Shown: positions 8,784 through 12,170 of the stretch, in pieces
Layout of the letters: each line of letters begins with the position of its first letter
Position numbering within the stretch: position 1 is the stretch's first letter
Origin: RGIG3009 sp045578625
GTDB taxonomy: Bacteria; Bacillota; Clostridia; Oscillospirales; Acutalibacteraceae
Direction: 5' to 3'
Assembly (NCBI GenBank): GCA_045578625.1
Contig: JAZNKN010000063.1
Span: 1 to 12,170, forward strand
DNA length: 12,170 nt
Translations under genes and position numbers: made by a program
The notes under the pieces: model-generated
What the model saw: only the letters and a program-made list of their open reading frames with translations
Told to the model about the DNA's origin: nothing
Databases searched by the model: none

Positions 8784-8844
8784 TCTATCGTTCCGAACAC
8801 ATAACAAGAGACATTTGCAAAACCGAACACACATTAGTACTTAT

Positions 8845-8873
8845 ATTTTACTCTGCTTTGCCCCACTTGTCAA
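8845..8873 (-). promoter_or_regulatory. Sigma-A-type promoter for rnj and the downstream operon
   Basis: On the minus strand the -35 box is a perfect TTGACA (8873-8868) and the -10 box TAAAAT (8850-8845), with a 17-base spacer. Transcription should begin near 8838, leaving a leader of about 125 bases before rnj. No terminator is visible downstream until the window edge, so it may drive all seven genes. Confidence 0.8.
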
Positions 8874-8903
8874 GAAGTATGCACCGACCGAAGCAGTTTA
8901 GTC

Positions 8904-8932
8904 TTGCAACAGCAGAAAAAACTTGGTACAAT
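8904..8932 (+). promoter_or_regulatory. Sigma-A-type promoter for rnhA
   Basis: TTGCAA (8904-8909) and TACAAT (8927-8932) are separated by 17 bases, with an extended -10 TGG just before TACAAT. The predicted start near 8939 gives a short leader of about 28 bases before the rnhA GTG. It points away from the rnj promoter; the two -35 boxes are 30 bases apart. Confidence 0.78.
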
Positions 8933-8966
8933 AGCAATGAAAGCGATACGAAAAGGAGCGAATACC

Positions 8967-9413
8967 GTGAAACGAGTGGAATTATTTACCGACGGCGCGT
9001 GCAGCGGCAACCCCGGTGCAGGCGGTTGGGCGGCCATTTTGCGCTACGGCACCCGTGAAAAGGAACTGTGCGGCGGCGAAGCCTCCACCACCAATAACCG
9101 TATGGAGCTGACCGCCGTTATCCAAGGGCTTGCCGCGCTCAACGAACGGTGCGAGGTCCATATCACCACCGACTCACAATACGTTGTCAACGGCATCGAA
9201 AAAGGCTGGGCAGCAAGTTGGAAACGCAACGGTTGGCGCAAGGCGGATAAAAAACCGGCACTCAACGCCGATCTGTGGGACACGCTGCTCTCCCTCATCG
9301 CTCTGCACGAGGTCACGTTCCACTGGGTACACGGGCATCAGGGCCACCCCGAAAACGAGCGCTGCGACGCCCTCGCGGTGGCGCAATATCAGCAGATCAA
9401 AAACAACACATAA
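8967..9413 (+). CDS. rnhA: Ribonuclease HI
   Basis: RNase HI cuts the RNA strand of RNA-DNA hybrids, removing primers and R-loops. The protein is 148 residues, close to the 155 of the E. coli enzyme. The four catalytic acids align: D9 (FTDGACSGNPGAGG), E47 (NNRMEL), D69 (TTDSQYV) and D134 (ENERCDALA), with the catalytic-loop histidine H124 in HGHQGHPEN. The handle region with W-x-x-NGWRKADKKP (85-97) is present, so this is the E. coli-like form rather than the short form. The start is GTG with AAAAGGAG 8 bases upstream; upstream in-frame ATGs lie before that site and overlap the promoter. It stands alone, divergent from rnj and closed by a strong terminator. Confidence 0.96.
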   Translation: MKRVELFTDGACSGNPGAGGWAAILRYGTREKELCGGEASTTNNRMELTAVIQGLAALNERCEVHITTDSQYVVNGIEKGWAASWKRNGWRKADKKPALNADLWDTLLSLIALHEVTFHWVHGHQGHPENERCDALAVAQYQQIKNNT

Positions 9414-9421
9414 GGTGATAA

Positions 9422-9461
9422 AAAAGCCGACCGGCACTCAAGCGAGTGCCGGTCGGCTTTT
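9422..9461. terminator. Bidirectional intrinsic terminator between rnhA and fucI
   Basis: A perfect inverted repeat of 14 bases (GCCGACCGGCACTC / GAGTGCCGGTCGGC) with a 4-base AAGC loop is extended by four A-T pairs on each side, giving an 18-base-pair stem. T-rich sequence follows on both strands (TTTTGTTTT on plus; TTTTTT on minus), so it should stop both rnhA and the convergent fucose isomerase gene, whose stop codon is about 10 bases away. Confidence 0.95.
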
Positions 9462-9471
9462 GTTTTATGAC

Positions 9472-11256
9472 TTATTTGTACAGCGGGCCATACGTCGCAC
9501 AGGCCTTGTAGTCAGCGCTCTCGTCACATTCGGTGCCGAACGCCGCCCAGGAGTGCGGACGGTAGACCTTATCAGCCGGAACGTTGTGCATCGCGACCGG
9601 GATACGCAGCATGGAAGCCAGCGTAATGAGGTCAGCACCCACGTGGCCGTACACGGTCACGCCGTGGTTCGCGCCCCAACGCGCCATCACGGTGTAAACG
9701 TCCTTGAACGCACCCTCGCCGGTCAGACGCGGAGCAAACCACGTGGTCGGCCAGGTGAAGTCGGTGCGCTTGTCGATCGGCTCGTGGATCTCATCCGGCA
9801 GATCCGCGGTGTGACCCTCGGCGATCTGCAGCACCGGGCCGATGCCGTCGATAACGTTCAGACGCAGCATCGTTACCGGCATCTCGGCACGGCAACGGAA
9901 GTGGCTGGAGAAACCGCCGCCACGGAAATACTCGTAGTCGGCACGGCGCCAGTCGGTCGCCTCGGCACAAGCGGAAACATCCGCCTCGGTCATCTCGTAG
10001 AACGGCTTCATGCAGCCTTCGCCCGCGGCGTTCTTCGCAGCACCGCTGCCGTCCAGTGCAGTCGCACCGGAGTTGATGAGGTGGATAAAGCCGTTGGCAG
10101 CCACACCCTCCGGCTTCTTGCCGGTGACGCGCTCGGTCGCCTCGGGACTCCAGTAGGTACGCACGTCGTGGAAGCAGGGCGCGGAGTGGGACACCAGCGT
10201 ACCCAGCAGCATCGCCATACCGTTGCACACGTCGTTTTCGGTAGCGAGCGGGAACGGCTGACGGGCGCCGTTCCAGTCAAAGGTCGAGGACAGGATCGCC
10301 TCGGTAAAGTCGGCGTTGGGCAGCCAGTCGGTCCACTGACGCTGACCCTGGAAGCCGCCCACAACACCGTTACGGCCGAGCGCTTCCTCGTGCCAACCCA
10401 TCTCACCCAGTTTCGGGTTGCCGAGCATAATATCGCGGATGATGACGGTCATCTTGGCGATGAACTCCCAATCCTGATCGGCGGGAACCACCTTGGACTT
10501 GGTGATGACCTCGGGGAAATTCTTACCGGCATTCTTGTCGACGCCTTCCTTGCAGTTGGCCTTGATCCACGCCAGTGCCTTCTCATACTCTTCCTGATCG
10601 TAGATACCGATCTTTATGCGGCGCAGGATCTCGACCTCGTCCACCCACTCGGAGCGCAGGCCAAAGTACTTCTGCATAATATTCGCATCGCAATAGCTGC
10701 CCGCGATACCCATGCAGATCGCGCCGATGTTAACGTACGCCTTGTTCTTCATCCAGCCCACGGCGACCGCGCAGCGCGCAAAACGCAGGATCTTCTCCGC
10801 CACGTCCTCGGGGATGGTGGTATCGGTTGCATCCTGCACGTCGTGACCGTAGATGGAGAACGCCGGCAGACCGCGCCGTGCATGAGCCGCCAGCACCGCC
10901 GCCAGATACACGGCACCGGGACGCTCCGTGCCGTTGAAGCCCCACACCGCCTTGACGGTGGTGGGATCCATATCGAAGGTCTCCGTGCCGTAGCACCAAC
11001 AGGGAGTCACGGTCAGCGTACCGACCACGTTCTCGGTGGAGAACTGCTCCGCTACGCGGGCGGCCTCTGCGCCGCTGCCGATGGTGGTGCAGCCGATCAC
11101 GCACTGTACCGGCGTACCGTCGGGGTACTTCAGGTTTTCGCTGATGAGCTTTGCAGCGTTTTCCGCCATGCCCATCGTCTGCTTTTCCAAGCTTTCACGC
11201 ACACCGCCCCAGCGACCATCGATGGTCGGGCGGATACCGATTTTGGGATAAATCAT
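9472..11256 (-). CDS. fucI: L-fucose isomerase
   Basis: FucI converts L-fucose to L-fuculose in the cytosol, the first step of the kinase-type fucose pathway; family enzymes also accept D-arabinose. The 594 residues match E. coli FucI (591) along the whole length: PKIGIRPTIDGR near the start, TVTPCWCYGTET (82-93), KAVWGFNGTERPGAVYLAA (102-120), GFQGQRQWTD (301-310), and the ending ATYGPLYK. The Mn-binding catalytic residues correspond to E340 (ATEND), D364 (DVRTYWSPEA) and H531 (WGANHGV). The ATG has AAAGGAG at a 10-base spacing. No convincing sigma-A promoter is visible before it, which fits dependence on an activator. The divergent AraC-type gene is the natural candidate. No fuculokinase or aldolase gene is in the window, so the true substrate is not settled by context. 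Confidence 0.95.
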   Translation of the reverse strand: MIYPKIGIRPTIDGRWGGVRESLEKQTMGMAENAAKLISENLKYPDGTPVQCVIGCTTIGSGAEAARVAEQFSTENVVGTLTVTPCWCYGTETFDMDPTTVKAVWGFNGTERPGAVYLAAVLAAHARRGLPAFSIYGHDVQDATDTTIPEDVAEKILRFARCAVAVGWMKNKAYVNIGAICMGIAGSYCDANIMQKYFGLRSEWVDEVEILRRIKIGIYDQEEYEKALAWIKANCKEGVDKNAGKNFPEVITKSKVVPADQDWEFIAKMTVIIRDIMLGNPKLGEMGWHEEALGRNGVVGGFQGQRQWTDWLPNADFTEAILSSTFDWNGARQPFPLATENDVCNGMAMLLGTLVSHSAPCFHDVRTYWSPEATERVTGKKPEGVAANGFIHLINSGATALDGSGAAKNAAGEGCMKPFYEMTEADVSACAEATDWRRADYEYFRGGGFSSHFRCRAEMPVTMLRLNVIDGIGPVLQIAEGHTADLPDEIHEPIDKRTDFTWPTTWFAPRLTGEGAFKDVYTVMARWGANHGVTVYGHVGADLITLASMLRIPVAMHNVPADKVYRPHSWAAFGTECDESADYKACATYGPLYK

Positions 11257-11375
11257 AAATTATACACTCCTTTTGCACTATATTTTGTTAATTCTATCTT
11301 ATCATTGACACCCCCGCTTGTCTCATGCTATACTATCAAAAAATAGGATAATATTCACCTTGGAGGCTTCTCACT
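11257..11375. promoter_or_regulatory. Divergent control region between fucI and the AraC-family gene
   Basis: This AT-rich gap holds the AraC-gene promoter on the plus strand and both ribosome binding sites. On the minus strand I find no -35/-10 pair with good spacing; the best is a weak GAGACA, 17 bases, TAAGAT. The direct repeat CTATCTTATCA / CTATACTATCA (9 of 11 matching, 34 bases apart, about three helical turns) is a candidate operator, supported only by its position. Confidence 0.45.
11305..11334 (+). promoter_or_regulatory. Sigma-A-type promoter for the AraC-family gene
   Basis: TTGACA (11305-11310) and TATACT (11329-11334) are separated by 18 bases, with an extended -10 TGC directly before TATACT. 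The expected start near 11341 leaves a leader of about 35 bases. The region also carries a near-perfect direct repeat of 11 bases (11294-11304 and 11328-11338), one copy over this -10 box. Confidence 0.72.
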
Positions 11376-12170
11376 ATGCAACCGAATTATCACGAGGACC
11401 TGCCCCGCGGCATTCCGGATTTTCCTCTGGAATTTTACCACGTGGACGAGCATCACCCCCGTTATTATATGACCTGCCACTGGCACGATGAATTTGAACT
11501 CATCCGCGTGCTGGAGGGGACGCTGTGCGTCACACTGGGCGGTACGGAATACCGCCTCGGTGCGGGCGACACGGCGTTTGTCACCGGCGGGCAGCCGCAC
11601 GCCGCCTCGCCGGAGGATTGCGTGTACGAATGCGTGGTATTCGATCCGGCAATGCTGCTTCGCAGCGGTGATGCCTGCAAGGCGTACCTGCACCGCATCC
11701 AACACGGCAACGTTGCCGTCACCCCCTGCTTTCCTGCCTCCTGTGACGCGGTGCGCGAAGCGATGCAACGTCTGTTCAGCACCGCCTTCACGCCGGAGCG
11801 GCAGCCTAATGCGCTGTTGGTATTCGGCGCGCTGCTTGAGTTTTTTGGGTGGGTGTTCGAGACCGGCGCGTATGTCGAATCTGGCCTGGAACTGCCGCAA
11901 AACAGCCGCCGCATCCGCCACCTCAAGCAGGCGCTGTCCTACGTTGAGCATCATTATACCGAACCCATCACCTTGGCGGAGATGGCGCAGGCCGCCCACA
12001 TGAGCCCTAAGTATTTCTGCCGCTTTTTCCGTCAAATGACGCGTCGCACACCGGTGGATTATCTCAATTACTACCGCGTGGAATGCGCTTGCCAAGAGCT
12101 CAGTACAACACAAAAAAGCGTCACCGAAGTGGCGCTTGATTGCGGATTTAACGATATCAGTTATTTCATC
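11376..12170 (+). CDS. AraC-family transcriptional regulator (3' end outside window)
   Basis: The first 265 residues are visible and still open at the edge. An N-terminal cupin-like sensor domain carries HWHDEFEL (35-42) and H75, the metal/ligand-type histidine pattern common in sugar-responsive AraC proteins. The C-terminal DNA-binding region holds the first helix-turn-helix at about 198-221 (ITLAEMAQAAHMSPKYFCRFF) and the start of the second at about 249-265 (VTEVALDCGFNDISYF). Only some 20-30 residues should be missing. The ATG has TGGAGG at a 9-base spacing. It is divergent from the fucose isomerase gene with a 119-base gap, the usual layout for a regulator and its target, so control of fucI in response to fucose or a related sugar is a reasonable inference. 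The inducer is not known. Confidence 0.9.
   Translation, partial: MQPNYHEDLPRGIPDFPLEFYHVDEHHPRYYMTCHWHDEFELIRVLEGTLCVTLGGTEYRLGAGDTAFVTGGQPHAASPEDCVYECVVFDPAMLLRSGDACKAYLHRIQHGNVAVTPCFPASCDAVREAMQRLFSTAFTPERQPNALLVFGALLEFFGWVFETGAYVESGLELPQNSRRIRHLKQALSYVEHHYTEPITLAEMAQAAHMSPKYFCRFFRQMTRRTPVDYLNYYRVECACQELSTTQKSVTEVALDCGFNDISYFI

Noticed and set aside
8714..8830. Extension of RNase J by 39 in-frame residues upstream of MAAEKQ.
   Set aside because: The stretch is AT-rich non-coding-like sequence, and the GGAGG lies immediately before MAAEKQ, so the shorter start is preferred.
8715..8834. A 39-codon, cysteine-containing leader frame whose stop lies one base before the rnj ATG.
   Set aside because: Its ATG would be only a few bases from the predicted transcript start and has no ribosome binding site. 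The neat stop position may be chance; conservation in relatives would change this view.
9130..11346. A 738-codon open frame on the plus strand running from inside rnhA across fucI.
   Set aside because: It overlaps two certain genes, crosses the strong terminator, has no family motif, and its composition (rich in H, R, T, V) is what a GC-rich gene gives when read on the opposite strand.
11355..12113. A 252-codon minus-strand open frame opposite the AraC-family gene.
   Set aside because: The plus-strand frame has clear cupin and helix-turn-helix motifs, a good ribosome binding site and a promoter, so this is its shadow.
1..12170. Mobile elements, CRISPR arrays, tRNA/rRNA genes, toxin-antitoxin or defence genes.
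   Set aside because: None seen. Coding is tight, and every confident gene is a housekeeping or sugar-metabolism family; no spaced repeat series, terminal inverted repeats or transposase motifs appear.

Overview
The window is a housekeeping chromosomal segment from a moderately GC-rich Firmicute. I infer class Clostridia, probably an Oscillospiraceae/Ruminococcaceae-type gut bacterium. The grounds are the gene orders gdpP-rplI-dnaB and tilS-hpt-ftsH, both familiar from Bacillus and relatives, plus an RNase J, strong AGGAGG-type ribosome binding sites and sigma-A-like promoters. Genus cannot be fixed from the sequence alone.

Layout. From about 8850 down to 1, seven genes read leftward on the minus strand as one probable operon: rnj (RNase J), gdpP (cyclic-di-AMP phosphodiesterase), rplI (ribosomal protein L9), dnaB (replicative helicase), tilS (tRNA-Ile lysidine synthetase), hpt (hypoxanthine phosphoribosyltransferase) and ftsH (membrane AAA protease, cut by the window edge). 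Gaps are 33, 25, 20, 7, -17 and 7 bases, with no terminator between genes. A good promoter (TTGACA, 17-base spacer, TAAAAT) precedes rnj and gives a leader of roughly 125 bases that can fold into a bulged hairpin.

Back-to-back with that promoter is a second good one reading rightward into rnhA (RNase HI), so two ribonuclease genes share a control region. A perfect GC-rich inverted repeat flanked by A and T runs ends rnhA, and also serves the next gene, which converges on it.

That gene is a full-length L-fucose isomerase (minus strand). It is divergent from an AraC-family regulator on the plus strand that has its own promoter and runs off the right edge. The regulator is the likely controller of the isomerase and of whatever sugar genes lie to the right.

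Functionally the left part is core information processing and envelope/second-messenger homeostasis; the right part is the start of a sugar-use locus. I see no phage genes, insertion sequences, CRISPR array, tRNA or rRNA, and no convincing new system. The most interesting points are the structured rnj leader, the basic N-terminal extension of RNase J, and the isolated fucose isomerase/AraC pair.
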